Source of the DNA: Allochromatium vinosum DSM 180
GTDB lineage: Bacteria; Pseudomonadota; Gammaproteobacteria; Chromatiales; Chromatiaceae
Direction of reading: 5' to 3'
DNA: 64,000 nt
Assembly (NCBI RefSeq): GCF_000025485.1
Contig: NC_013851.1
Location: 1-64,000 of the forward strand
A program made the translations under genes and the position numbers. Numbering within the stretch: position 1 is the stretch's first letter; the number at the start of each line of letters is the position of its first letter. Of this stretch, positions 23,611 to 41,062 are shown piece by piece. The notes beneath the pieces were generated by a model. It was not told the DNA's origin. It made no database searches and was given only the letters and a program-made list of their open reading frames with translations.

Positions 23611-24159
23611 ATGAACCCGTTTCCATTGAAATCCGTCCTGACACTCCTGCTCACCGGCACGCTGGCTATGGGGAGTGCTCACATAGCGTTCGCCGACGAC
23701 GATGACGACGACTGGTTCGAGTCGCCCCAAACGCTGGCACCGCCCGTCAATGCGACCTATAACCAGGAATGCGGCTCCTGCCACATGGCCTACCCGCCGG
23801 GTCTGCTTCCGCCACAGGCCTGGGCGCAGATCATGACGCCGGACGCACTGACCGATCATTATGGTGACGATGCCGGTCTGTCCGAGGAACGGCGTACCGA
23901 GATCAGCGCTTTTCTGCAAGCCGGCGCCTCCCGGGTGACGCTGCGAATGGCTCCGAGCGGTGCCGTCTCCGGTCTGCCCCGCATCACCGACAGCATCGCT
24001 TTCAAGCATGAGCACGACGAGATCCCGGCGCGCTTGGTGACGGGCAACCCCGAGGTCGGCCGTTTCAGCCAGTGCAACGCCTGTCATCGCAAGGCCGCCG
24101 AAGGCAGTTACGACGAACGCTGGATCGATATTCCGGGTCATGGACCCTGGAAGGATTGA
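23611..24159 (+). CDS. Diheme cytochrome c (DHC family), copy 2
   Basis: This 182-residue protein has a signal peptide (PLKSVLTLLLTGTLAMGSA) followed by an unusual run of six aspartates. The heme motifs are CGSCH at 54-58 and CNACH at 155-159. YNQECGSCHMAYPPGLLP, LTDHYGDDAGL and the ending GHGPWKD match copy 1 at 21780, so the two arose by duplication and now flank the b561/SHP promoter region. It follows the SHP gene by 16 bases and has a GGAGG before the ATG at 23611, which rules out the longer frame starting inside the SHP gene. It probably passes electrons to SHP. Confidence 0.92.
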   Translation: MNPFPLKSVLTLLLTGTLAMGSAHIAFADDDDDDWFESPQTLAPPVNATYNQECGSCHMAYPPGLLPPQAWAQIMTPDALTDHYGDDAGLSEERRTEISAFLQAGASRVTLRMAPSGAVSGLPRITDSIAFKHEHDEIPARLVTGNPEVGRFSQCNACHRKAAEGSYDERWIDIPGHGPWKD

Positions 24160-24182
24160 GTCCAGACACCAAGCACCAAACC

Positions 24183-24512
24183 ATGACGCCAACCTCCGCG
24201 ATGCGCTATGCCATTCTCATGGGACTCCTGAGCCTGTTCAGCCTTCAGGTGAATGCCGATACGCGGGATGATCACGAGCGCGCGCGCGAGGCACGTCTGC
24301 GCGGCGAGATCCGACCGATCGCCGAGATCCTGCATCATATCGGCGAACAGGTGCCCGGCGAGGTGATCGGGATCGAACTCGAACGCGAGACGCGCGCCGG
24401 CCGGCCGGTCTGGATCTACGAAATCAAGATCCTGACCCCGGACGGGCGTCGGTTGGAAGTCGAGGTCGACGCCCGCAATGGACGAATCCAGGAACTGGAG
24501 GACGACGACTGA
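24183..24512 (+). CDS. PepSY-domain periplasmic protein, cassette 2
   Basis: This 109-residue protein has a signal peptide (MRYAILMGLLSLFSLQVNA) and a PepSY-like module with RGEIRPIAEILHHIG, IGIELERE, VWIYEIKILTPDGRRLEVEVDARNG and an acidic end. It corresponds to the cassette 1 protein at 10899-11210. Its stop codon overlaps the ATG of the response regulator by one base (TGATG), so the two are translationally coupled. The start is uncertain: the ATG at 24201 lies directly before the signal peptide, and no clear Shine-Dalgarno sequence favours either. It probably acts in the periplasm on the partner kinase. Confidence 0.75.
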   Translation: MTPTSAMRYAILMGLLSLFSLQVNADTRDDHERAREARLRGEIRPIAEILHHIGEQVPGEVIGIELERETRAGRPVWIYEIKILTPDGRRLEVEVDARNGRIQELEDDD

Positions 24513-25189
24513 TGCGCCTGCTGTTGGTAGAAGACGACGACCAGGTCGCCGAGACGGTGACGGCCGGTCTGACGGCTGCCGGTTTCCTGGTCGAGCGCGC
24601 GCGCGACGGGCGCGAGGCCTGGTTCATGGGCGACACCGAACCCTATGCCGCCGCCATCCTGGATCTCGGTCTGCCGGGACTCGATGGGCTGTCGGTCCTG
24701 CGCCAGTGGCGCGCCGCTGGTCAGCGTCTGCCGGTGCTGATCCTGAGCGCGCGCGGCGACTGGACCGAGCGTGTCGAGGGCATCGAGGCCGGCGCCGACG
24801 ACTATCTGCCCAAGCCCTTCCGGTTCGAGGAACTGCTCGCGCGCGTGCGGGCGCTGATCCGCCGCGCCGCCGGTCAGCCGGCGCCCGTGCTCGTCCACGG
24901 CTCCTTCCGACTCGACACCCGGCGTCAGACTCTGAGCCGCGACGGGCTGCCCATCCATCTCTCGCCCCAGGAATACCGTCTGGTCAGCTATCTGATGCAG
25001 CAGGCCGGGCGCGTCGTCTCGCAACAGGAGCTGACCGAGCAGCTCTATGCCCAGGATTTCGAGCGCGACTCCAACGCTGTGGAGGTGCTGGTCGGTCGCG
25101 TGCGGCGCAAACTGGGGGCCGAGCTGATCCAGACCCGGCGCGGTTTCGGCTATCTGATCGAGGCGGACGACGCCTCGCATGCCCCATGA
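24512..25189 (+). CDS. OmpR-family response regulator, PhoP-like, cassette 2
   Basis: The protein has 225 residues, with receiver residues D51 (AILDLGLPGLDGL) and K101 (LPKPFRFEEL) and a C-terminal winged helix ending QTRRGFGYLI. RGDWTERVEGIEAGADDY aligns with cassette 1 and with PhoP. It is encoded between the PepSY gene and the sensor kinase, downstream of the SHP and DHC genes. It may control the divergent cytochrome operons through the TGTCAG tandem repeat at 23132-23153. The start overlaps the PepSY stop by one base. Confidence 0.93.
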   Translation: MRLLLVEDDDQVAETVTAGLTAAGFLVERARDGREAWFMGDTEPYAAAILDLGLPGLDGLSVLRQWRAAGQRLPVLILSARGDWTERVEGIEAGADDYLPKPFRFEELLARVRALIRRAAGQPAPVLVHGSFRLDTRRQTLSRDGLPIHLSPQEYRLVSYLMQQAGRVVSQQELTEQLYAQDFERDSNAVEVLVGRVRRKLGAELIQTRRGFGYLIEADDASHAP

Positions 25190-26594
25190 TCCACGACTTC
25201 GAATCCAGCGTCACATGAGGCGCCGATCACTCCGGGCGCGACTCTGGCTCAGCGCGCTGATCTCGATCACGCTGGCCCTGCTGATCGCCTGGCTCGGGCT
25301 GGCCAATCTCTTCGAGCGCCATGTCGAGCGTCATATTGGCGTCGAACTGGAGGTGCGGCTCAATCAGCTCGCCGCCGCCGTCGAGATCGCGCCCGACGGC
25401 TCGATCCGTCTGACCCAGGAACCCCAGTCTCCCGCGTTCGCTCAACCCCTGAGCGGTCACTATTGGCAGATCGACCGTCCCGGTCAGCCGGGTGTCCGGC
25501 GTTCGCGTTCGCTTTGGGACGAGGTGCTGATCCTGCCGGATGACGACCTGGCTCCAGGCCTGATCCATGCCCATCGTCTGCCAGGACCGGCCGGACAATC
25601 GCTCCTGGTGCGCGAGCGGCGCATCCGGGTCTCGGCGGACCCCGAGCCGGTCGAACTGCGCCTAATCCTGGCCCAGGATCGGGCCGAACTGCTCGTCGCA
25701 CGCGCCAACTTCACCGCCGACATGCGTCCTTATCTGGGGCTGATCGCCTTCCTGCTCACGCTCGCCACTCTGATCCAGATCCAGACCGGACTCGCGCCCC
25801 TGGAAGCGCTACGCCGTGAGGTCGGCGCCATCCGCGTCGGTCGTGCCTCACGGCTGGTCGCGCAGGGTGCCGATGAGGTCCAGCCGCTGGTCGCTGAACT
25901 CAACGCCCTGCTTGAAGCCCGCGAACGCTCGGTCGAGCGGGCGCGTGCCTGGACCGCCGATCTCGCCCACGGACTCAAGACCCCGCTCAGCGTGCTGGCG
26001 ACCGACGCCGAGCGGCTGCGCCGGGCCGGTCATCCGGATCTGGCCGAGGATTTGGACCAACTGGCCTTGACCATGCGCCGTCGCGTCGAGCGCGAGCTGA
26101 TCCGCGCGCGCGTGCGTTCCGGCCATCCGCCGCATGCCGCGCGCGCCGAGGTCGTCGAGAACCTCGCACGCCTGTTGCATACACTGGAGCGCACGCCCGC
26201 CGGTGAGCGGATCGATTGGCACATAACGGCGACTGAACGCATCACTGTGGCGCTGATGGCGGACGATCTGCTCGAACTGCTCGGCAATCTGCTGGAGAAC
26301 GCGGCCAAGTGGGCGCGCGAGCGGGTCGAGATCCAGGTGTCGATGTCACTGGAAGCCGCGGGACAGGTCGAGATCCGGATCGCCGACGATGGTCCCGGAG
26401 TTCCCCCGGAACATTGGCCGCGACTCGGCGAGCGCGGTCTGCGGCTCGACGAGCGTCAGGTTGGCACGGGGTTGGGATTGGCGATCGTGCGCGACGTGGT
26501 CGAAGCCTATGGCGGCATGCTCGGCTTCGATCACGCCGGGCTGGGCGGTCTGCTGGTGTGGGTCCGGCTTCCCGAGGCGCACAGCCTGGATTGA
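25179..26594 (+). CDS. Sensor histidine kinase, PhoQ-like, cassette 2
   Basis: This kinase is 471 residues. Helices lie near residues 22-46 and 183-202, with a periplasmic domain between them that shares FAQPLSGHYWQI and RRSRSLWDE with the cassette 1 kinase (YEQPYSGHYFVI, LRSRSLWDT). The phosphoacceptor is H264 in DLAHGLKTPLSVLA, as in PhoQ. The ATPase domain has LGNLLENAAKWA, IADDGPGV and GTGLGLAIV. The ATG at 25179 overlaps the regulator gene by 11 bases; an ATG at 25215 would remove 12 residues and is a realistic alternative. The similarity of the two sensor domains suggests related signals. Confidence 0.9.
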   Translation: MPHDPRLRIQRHMRRRSLRARLWLSALISITLALLIAWLGLANLFERHVERHIGVELEVRLNQLAAAVEIAPDGSIRLTQEPQSPAFAQPLSGHYWQIDRPGQPGVRRSRSLWDEVLILPDDDLAPGLIHAHRLPGPAGQSLLVRERRIRVSADPEPVELRLILAQDRAELLVARANFTADMRPYLGLIAFLLTLATLIQIQTGLAPLEALRREVGAIRVGRASRLVAQGADEVQPLVAELNALLEARERSVERARAWTADLAHGLKTPLSVLATDAERLRRAGHPDLAEDLDQLALTMRRRVERELIRARVRSGHPPHAARAEVVENLARLLHTLERTPAGERIDWHITATERITVALMADDLLELLGNLLENAAKWARERVEIQVSMSLEAAGQVEIRIADDGPGVPPEHWPRLGERGLRLDERQVGTGLGLAIVRDVVEAYGGMLGFDHAGLGGLLVWVRLPEAHSLD

Positions 26595-26716
26595 GCGAGC
26601 GCGTCCAGTCGGCGACTTGACGCGCTCGGTCTATCCTGGAAGTATCCGTCGCCTTCCTCAGCGTCCGGGGCTTAGGCTCGGCGCTCATTCCATTGGCTTG
26701 ATAACACGGCGGAACC

Positions 26717-28162
26717 ATGCACTGGCGCGCCATCATCCGGCTGTTCGGCCTGTTGTTGATGCTCTACAGCCTGAGTTTTCTACCATCGCTGGCCGTGGCG
26801 CTGGTGTATCAGGACGGACAGTGGTCGGTGTTTCTGGAATCGCTCGCGGCGACCCTGAGCGCGGGGCTGCTGCTGTGGCTGCCGAACTCCCATCGTGAGA
26901 GCGAACTCTCGGTTCGCGACGGTTTTCTGATCGTGGCCCTGTTCTGGGCGCTGCTCGGTGTATTCGGCGCACTGCCCTTCATTCTCGGGCTGCATCTGAG
27001 CCTGACTGATGCGGTCTTCGAATCGATCTCGGGCTTCACCACCACGGGCGCGACCGTCATCGCCGGACTCGACCGGTTGCCGCCGTCGATCCTCTATCAC
27101 CGTCAGCAGATCCAGTGGCTCGGCGGCATGGGCGTGATCGTGCTGGCGGTGGCCGTTCTGCCGCTACTGGGCGTGGGCGGGATGCAGCTCTACCGGGCCG
27201 AGGCCTCGGGCGTGGCCAAGCACGAAAAACCCACGCCGCGTATCGGCGAGACGGCGCGCGTGCTCTGGTCGCTGTACTTCGGCCTGACGGCCGCCTGTGC
27301 GCTGGCCTTCTGGCTGGCCGGGATGACGCTGTTCGATGCGGTTGGACACGCCTTCGCGACCGTGGCCACCGGCGGCTTCTCGACCCATGACGCCAGTCTG
27401 GGACATTACGACAGTCCGCTGATCGAGGCGATCGCCATCGTCTTCATGCTGGCCGGCGCCGTGAACTTCGCCATCCATTTCGTCGCCTGGCGCGATCTGG
27501 ATGTCCGGGCCTATCTGAACGATCCGGAGACCCGTGTCTTCGGGCTGACCATCCTAGGCGGCTCGCTCTTCATTGCCGCCAGTCTGTACTGGGCGCAGGC
27601 TTATGCCGATGTCGGCTCGTCGCTACGGCATGGCACCTTCCAGGTCGTCTCCATCATGACCAGTACCGGGTTCGGCACCGCGACCTTCGGCGACTGGCCG
27701 CTGCACATTCCCCTGGTGCTGGTCATCCTCTCCTTCACCGGCGGCTGTGGCGGCTCGACGGCGGGCGGACTCAAGGTGCTGCGCGTGATGCTGCTGGTCA
27801 AGCTGGGGGTTCGCCAGTTGTTCCAGTTCGCCCATCCGCGCGCGGTGCTGGAGGTCAAGATCGGCCGACGTGTCATCAAGGAGGATGTGCTGCTGTCGGT
27901 CTGGGGCTTCTATGTGCTCTATATCGCGACCTGTCTGCTGCTGACGGTGGCCATGATGGCCGCCGGGCTGGATCTGGAATCGGCGTTCGGCGCCGTCTTC
28001 ACCACGGTCAATCTCTGCGGGCCGGGATTGGGCGAGGTGGCCGTCACCTTCGCTACGGTCGACCCGGTGGTCAAGTGGCTGGGGGTCTTCGGGATGCTGG
28101 CGGGGCGGCTGGAGATCTTCACGCTGCTGATCCTGTTCATGCCGGCCTTCTGGCGGCAGTGA
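26717..28162 (+). CDS. trkH: Trk-type potassium uptake protein TrkH
   Basis: The protein has 481 residues (E. coli TrkH 483) and four membrane-pore-membrane repeats. The selectivity-filter regions are visible as SGFTTTGATVI, ATVATGGFSTHD, SIMTSTGFGTATFGDW and FTTVNLCGPGLG. GGCGGSTAGGLKVLR follows the third filter, the loop that gates the pore. TrkH imports potassium under control of the NAD-binding subunit TrkA, which is not encoded in this window. It stands alone, 122 bases after the kinase gene, and converges on the DsrC-fusion gene. Confidence 0.95.
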   Translation: MHWRAIIRLFGLLLMLYSLSFLPSLAVALVYQDGQWSVFLESLAATLSAGLLLWLPNSHRESELSVRDGFLIVALFWALLGVFGALPFILGLHLSLTDAVFESISGFTTTGATVIAGLDRLPPSILYHRQQIQWLGGMGVIVLAVAVLPLLGVGGMQLYRAEASGVAKHEKPTPRIGETARVLWSLYFGLTAACALAFWLAGMTLFDAVGHAFATVATGGFSTHDASLGHYDSPLIEAIAIVFMLAGAVNFAIHFVAWRDLDVRAYLNDPETRVFGLTILGGSLFIAASLYWAQAYADVGSSLRHGTFQVVSIMTSTGFGTATFGDWPLHIPLVLVILSFTGGCGGSTAGGLKVLRVMLLVKLGVRQLFQFAHPRAVLEVKIGRRVIKEDVLLSVWGFYVLYIATCLLLTVAMMAAGLDLESAFGAVFTTVNLCGPGLGEVAVTFATVDPVVKWLGVFGMLAGRLEIFTLLILFMPAFWRQ

Positions 28163-28179
28163 GTTCAGGCCGGTGGCGA

Positions 28180-28821
28180 TCAATGCTCGCCCTTGGTACG
28201 CAGCAGTCCCGCCAGCCGGTTGCCCTGCTTCTGCGGACCGCCGCGCGGAAACAGCCGGTGCAGACCCCGGTTGCCGCCGGCCTCGGCGCCCCATAGACGC
28301 CGGAAGTGCGCGATCATGTCGCGCACCGTCGCCTGGGTGCCACGCCGGGCGAAGTGTTCGCGCAGAAAGCGGATCACCTCCCAGTGCCGCTCGGTCAGGG
28401 TCAGCCCCTCGTGCCTGGCCAGGGCGCGCGCGAAGTCCTCCGACCAGTCGGCGGGATCGACCAGATAGCCCTCGCTGTCGGTCAGCACCTCGCGCCCGCC
28501 GACCGCGATCGTCTGGGTGGTCATGCCGGCATAGGCATTGCTGCCGCTCGGAAACTCGCCGGGCATGCCCAGTGAGCTGTGTTCGGATTGGGTGATCGAC
28601 CAGAGCTCGATCGGAATCCGCCCATCCAAACGCCCGTGGTAGCGCTCAACGCCCGAGACCAGCACCTTGCCGCTGGTCGGCGGGAGATCGAAGCGCGCCA
28701 CGCCGTCGCGATCGGTCAGAACCGGCGCGGTCTGGCTGTCTTCGGTATCGAGCCAGAGCGTGACCGGGGTCCGCTTGAGCGGCTCGTTGGTGACTTTCAT
28801 GAAGACTGTGATCTCGATCAT
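28180..28821 (-). CDS. DsrC/TusE-domain protein with N-terminal beta-rich domain, lacking redox cysteines
   Basis: The protein has 213 residues. From about residue 101 it matches a whole DsrC/TusE domain: IAVGGREVLTDSEGYL, DW, LTLTERHWEVIRFLREHF, ATVRDMI, LHRLFPRGGPQKQ and RLAGL. DsrC normally has a cysteine in GPxKQAC and one at its penultimate position; here these are N201 (QGN) and a tail RTKGEH, so both are missing and persulfide or trisulfide chemistry is not possible. Residues 1-100 resemble a beta-sandwich (TPVTLWLDTE, TDRDGVARFDLPP). GAGGAG before the ATG at 28821 supports the start. It might bind a DsrC partner or DNA as a regulator; that is a guess. Confidence 0.85.
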   Translation of the reverse strand: MIEITVFMKVTNEPLKRTPVTLWLDTEDSQTAPVLTDRDGVARFDLPPTSGKVLVSGVERYHGRLDGRIPIELWSITQSEHSSLGMPGEFPSGSNAYAGMTTQTIAVGGREVLTDSEGYLVDPADWSEDFARALARHEGLTLTERHWEVIRFLREHFARRGTQATVRDMIAHFRRLWGAEAGGNRGLHRLFPRGGPQKQGNRLAGLLRTKGEH

Positions 28822-28959
28822 AAGGCTCCTCGGCAAGGATGACTGGAGGCGGATCCGCCGTGCCGGTCAGAGCACGGCCGTCGGCACGGCTGAGACTCCA
28901 GCGGCCAGGACTTCCGCTACCATGTTAGTCCACCATTCGCCATCGAGGAGTCCAAGACC

Positions 28960-29127
28960 ATGCGCGAGCGCATCCATCCGCCGAACCGCCACGGCATTCG
29001 CGATGGACGACTGGCCCACATCCACGTACAGCGCGCCACAGCCGCCCGCCATGATCCAGGCGGACCGGACGGTTGGCGTTCGGTTCGGCGCCTGATCAGT
29101 GACTTGCCGGCTGATGCGGGAGTCTGA
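28960..29127 (+). CDS. Possible small 55-residue protein
   Basis: An ATG at 28960 is preceded by GAGGAG with nine bases spacing and opens a 55-codon frame that ends two bases before the next gene. The product (starting MRERIHPPNRHGIRDGR) is basic, has several histidines and no signal peptide or membrane helix. I do not recognise it. The ribosome-binding site and tight coupling argue for a real gene; the short length and GC-rich context argue for caution. Confidence 0.35.
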   Translation: MRERIHPPNRHGIRDGRLAHIHVQRATAARHDPGGPDGWRSVRRLISDLPADAGV

Positions 29128-29129
29128 AC

Positions 29130-29771
29130 ATGGATCTCTCGGTGCTATCCGATCTTGCGCTCGACCGTCTGATGTATGGCATCAGTCTGGGCGCGGTGGC
29201 CATGATGGCCGCCGCCGGTGTGCTGGAGGCCGGACGCAAGTGCTTCGATCTGTTCGGTATGGTCGTCGTCGCGCTGGCGGCGGCGCTCGGGGGCGGGTCG
29301 CTGCGTGATGTCCTGCTCGACCGGCCGGTGTTCTGGGTCGCCGATCAGACCTATCTGATCGCCGCACTCATCGCCGCGATGCTGACCTTTTTCCTGGCAC
29401 GGATCTTCGCGTTGCCGGCCCGACTGTTCCTGATCCCGGATGCCGCCGGGCTGGCGCTCTTCACCATCAGCGGCACAAAGGCCGCGCTGGCGTGGGGCGC
29501 GCCCTGGCTGGTCGCGAGTTTCATGGGGGTCATCACCGGCGTGGTGGGCGGCATCCTGCGCGATGTGCTCTGCAACGAAGAACCCCTGGTCTTTCAGGGT
29601 ACGCTCTACGCGACAGCCGCCTGGGCCGGGGCACTCGTATTCCTGGGATTGATGACCGTGGAGATCGATCCAGGACAGGCTGCCGTGGCAGGCGGGGCGC
29701 TGATCTTTCTGCTGCGCGTGGCGGCGATCCGCTGGGACATCGCATTGCCGCGCTTCACGTCACGGTTGTAG
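29130..29771 (+). CDS. TRIC-type cation channel family membrane protein (UPF0126)
   Basis: The protein has 213 residues and seven predicted helices. It is a repeat of two three-helix units, each with a glycine-rich kink and an LRD motif: LGGGSLRDVLLDRP in the first and VVGGILRDVLCNEEP in the second. This is the bacterial UPF0126/TRIC family (YicG-like), related to the trimeric potassium channels of animal endoplasmic reticulum. The bacterial role is probably potassium or small-ion conductance. It is preceded by a possible 55-residue gene and followed by gyrB after 135 bases. Confidence 0.88.
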   Translation: MDLSVLSDLALDRLMYGISLGAVAMMAAAGVLEAGRKCFDLFGMVVVALAAALGGGSLRDVLLDRPVFWVADQTYLIAALIAAMLTFFLARIFALPARLFLIPDAAGLALFTISGTKAALAWGAPWLVASFMGVITGVVGGILRDVLCNEEPLVFQGTLYATAAWAGALVFLGLMTVEIDPGQAAVAGGALIFLLRVAAIRWDIALPRFTSRL

Positions 29772-29832
29772 GCGACGCCGGCCAGGCCGCCCCGCCTGCG
29801 TCGGTGCATCAGGGCAGGGTCCGGCAATCGCG

Positions 29833-34022
<4,190 letters not shown>

Positions 34023-34040
34023 GCAATACCAGACGATTAC

Positions 34041-34076
34041 AACGAAAAAGGCGGCCAAATGGCCGCCTTTTTCGTT
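34041..34076. terminator. Bidirectional terminator between gyrB and gltD
   Basis: A perfect 16-bp stem (34041-34056 with 34061-34076) around an AAAT loop has an A-run on the left arm and a T-run on the right arm. It can therefore terminate both gyrB and, on the minus strand, the convergent gltD. Confidence 0.95.
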
Positions 34077-34093
34077 TTGCAGGATCAGTCAGC

Positions 34094-35552
34094 CTATCGG
34101 GGCAGATCCGAGCGTCCCATCAGCCACTCATCGACGGCGCGCGCGCACTGACGGCCTTCGCGAATGGCCCAGACCACCAGCGACTGCCCGCGGCGCATGT
34201 CGCCGGCGCAGAACACACCATCGACCGTGGTCTTGTAGGCGTCCGATCCTTCGGTCGTACCCTGGACGTTCCCGCGCCCATCGAGCTTCAGCCCAGCCTC
34301 GTGCTCCAGCTGCTCCAGCATCCCCTCGCGCACCGGATGCACGAAGCCCATGGCCAGCAGCACCAGATCGGCCTTCAGTTCGCCCTCGCTGCCCGGCACC
34401 TCTTCCATCCGCCAGCGGCCCTCGGCGTCCTTCTCCCAGCGCACCAGACAGTACTTGACCGCCTTGACCCGCCCCTGATCGTCGCCGACGAAGCCCTTGG
34501 TCGCGAAGTTCCACATCCGGGTGCAGCCTTCCTCCTGCGAGCTGGAGGTGCGCATCCGGTTGGGCCAGTTGGGCCAGGTCAGCGCTTTGTTCTCCTTCTC
34601 CGGCGGACGGTCGAGGATCTCGACCTGAGTCACCGAGGCCGCGCCATGCCGGTTCGACGTTCCGATACAGTCCGATCCGGTATCGCCGCCGCCGATGACC
34701 AGCACATGCTTGCCCTGGGCATTGATGAACTCTTCGTCCGGCACATAGGAACCCTGCACCCGCTGGCTGTTGCGTCGCAGGAAATCCATCGCGAAATGGA
34801 TACCCTGGAGCTCACGCCCCGGCACCGGCAGATCGCGCGGCTGCTCCGCGCCGCCGGCCAGTACCAGCGCGTCATACTCGGCGCGCAGCGCGCTGACCGG
34901 GATATCGACGCCGACATGAGCGTTGGTATGGAATTCCACGCCTTCGGTGCGCATCTGCGCCATGCGCCGGTCGATCAGCTTCTTGTTGAGCTTGAAGTCC
35001 GGGATGCCATAGCGCAGCAAGCCGCCGATGCGGTCGGCCTTCTCGTAGATGGCCACCTGATGTCCGGCGCGTGCCAACTGCTGGGCGCAGGCCAGCCCGG
35101 CCGGACCCGAACCGACGACCGCCACCCGCTTGCCGGTGCGACGCTCCGGCACCTGCGGCTTGATCCAGCCTTCATCCCAGGCGCGATCGACGATGGCGCA
35201 CTCGATGGTCTTGATCGTGACCGGGCTGTCGTCGATGTTGAGCGTGCAGGACGCCTCGCAGGGCGCCGGACAGATACGTCCGGTGAACTCCGGGAAATTG
35301 TTGGTCGAGTGCAGCACCTCGATCGCGGCCTGCCAGTCGCCCCGATACACCAGATCGTTCCAGTCCGGAATGATGTTGTTGACCGGACAGCCCTGATGGC
35401 AGAAGGGAATGCCGCAATCCATGCAGCGCGCTCCCTGCTGGCTGAGCTCCGGCTCGCTCAGAGGAATGACGAACTCGTCGTAGTGGACCACCCGATCCCC
35501 AGCCGGTGCATAGCGCCGGTCGCGACGGGCGTATTCCATGAAACCGGTCGGC

Positions 35553-35560
<8 letters not shown>
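34094..35560 (-). CDS. gltD: Glutamate synthase [NADPH] small subunit
   Basis: The protein has 488 residues. It passes electrons from NADPH through FAD and two [4Fe-4S] clusters to the large subunit for glutamate synthesis. The N-terminus has the cluster cysteines [14 protein letters not shown] and later CPAPCEASC. The FAD-binding motif is [14 protein letters not shown], the NADPH-binding motif GGGDTGSDC, and the C-terminal FAD site [20 protein letters not shown] used the ATG at 35560 (MGKPTGF), the normal GltD start; it overlaps the end of gltB by eight bases, so the subunits are translationally coupled. It converges on gyrB. Confidence 0.95.
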
Positions 35561-40208
<4,648 letters not shown>

Positions 40209-40568
40209 CGCTGACCTCGTTTGATACCTGGGATGAAAGGATGCCGATCTGGAAGCGGTTCGAACGCAGGGTCTGTCTTGGCCGCTGGGGTTTCGGGGGT
40301 GACCGAAGCCGCTCGATCCAGGGTGATCAGACTTCAGCGAACAGGCTGTGAGGGCGCCGAATGGCGGGCGCTCGGGTCGCGCGGACCCTTGAGTACCTGA
40401 ACGGATTGAAATCGCGAACCGCGAATCATAACCCCGTTGCACTGGTCATGCCAGCATTCATCGCGTCGGCCGGGCGAAGAGCGGCGCGGCATGTGTCGGC
40501 AGGCGGTCGAGGTCGACATCGAATCTCAGAGCCTTGTGCACGATAAGTCGGGGCCATGCTCCGCGCTA
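40209..40568. other. 360-base intergenic region upstream of gltB
   Basis: This stretch between gltB and the hypothetical gene at 40569 holds no convincing gene. Apart from the gltB ribosome-binding site and the candidate sigma-54 promoter at 40437-40453 I see no terminator, repeat or RNA gene. Short open frames on both strands lack ribosome-binding sites. Confidence 0.6.
40437..40453 (-). promoter_or_regulatory. Candidate sigma-54 (-24/-12) promoter of gltBD
   Basis: On the minus strand TGGCATG-ACCA-GTGCAA keeps the essential GG and GC with exactly ten bases between them and matches TGGCACG-N4-TTGCA with two changes. It lies 230 bases before gltB. Nitrogen control of gltBD through NtrC/RpoN would make sense, but one match of this quality can occur by chance. 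Confidence 0.35.
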
Positions 40569-40907
40569 TCAATCCAGGATGCCGGCCTCGGAATCATCAT
40601 CGTCCGGTATGGTGTGCCTGCCGTAGAAATTGGTGATGTCGAAGAAGTAAGACAGTTTTTCGCCGCTGCTCAATACGATATCCAATCGATCGTAGCGTCT
40701 CTCTCCGTCTAAGAAAACGTGCTGCGACGCCAGTGTCCAGCCCTCATGCATCTGGCCATGTTGGGCGATCACATGGTCGTATTCCATCCTGACACCGTCC
40801 CAGGCGTCTTCCGCCAGGATCACGAGCGCGGTGGCGAGACTGAGACCATCGCGGCGGCTGTCGTCGATGTCCTGTTGGGTGAGATCGCGCGAATTGGAGT
40901 CTGACAT
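40569..40907 (-). CDS. Hypothetical protein
   Basis: I do not recognise this 112-residue protein. It has no signal peptide or membrane helix. The N-terminus is polar and helical (LTQQDIDDSRRDGLSLATALVILAEDAW), the middle looks like beta strands (RRYDRLDIVLSSGEKLSYFFDITNFYG), and the end is acidic (DDDDSEAG). A GAGGA before the ATG supports the start. It stands alone between gltB and the WYL regulator, which is transcribed in the opposite direction across 155 bases. Its sequence is somewhat less GC-rich than the surrounding genes. Confidence 0.65.
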   Translation of the reverse strand: MSDSNSRDLTQQDIDDSRRDGLSLATALVILAEDAWDGVRMEYDHVIAQHGQMHEGWTLASQHVFLDGERRYDRLDIVLSSGEKLSYFFDITNFYGRHTIPDDDDSEAGILD

Positions 40908-41062
40908 GGTCCGTCCTCAGAGTGGATTCAGCCGTGAACGTGTGGTCCGGGGCGCGCTACATTGCGGGAGACTGCCGAAGTTGCTTGCCGGATCGATCCG
41001 GGATCGTTAGCCTTGAGTAAATCACACTCAGGCGTCAGACCCTGTCGCACGCGATACATCCC

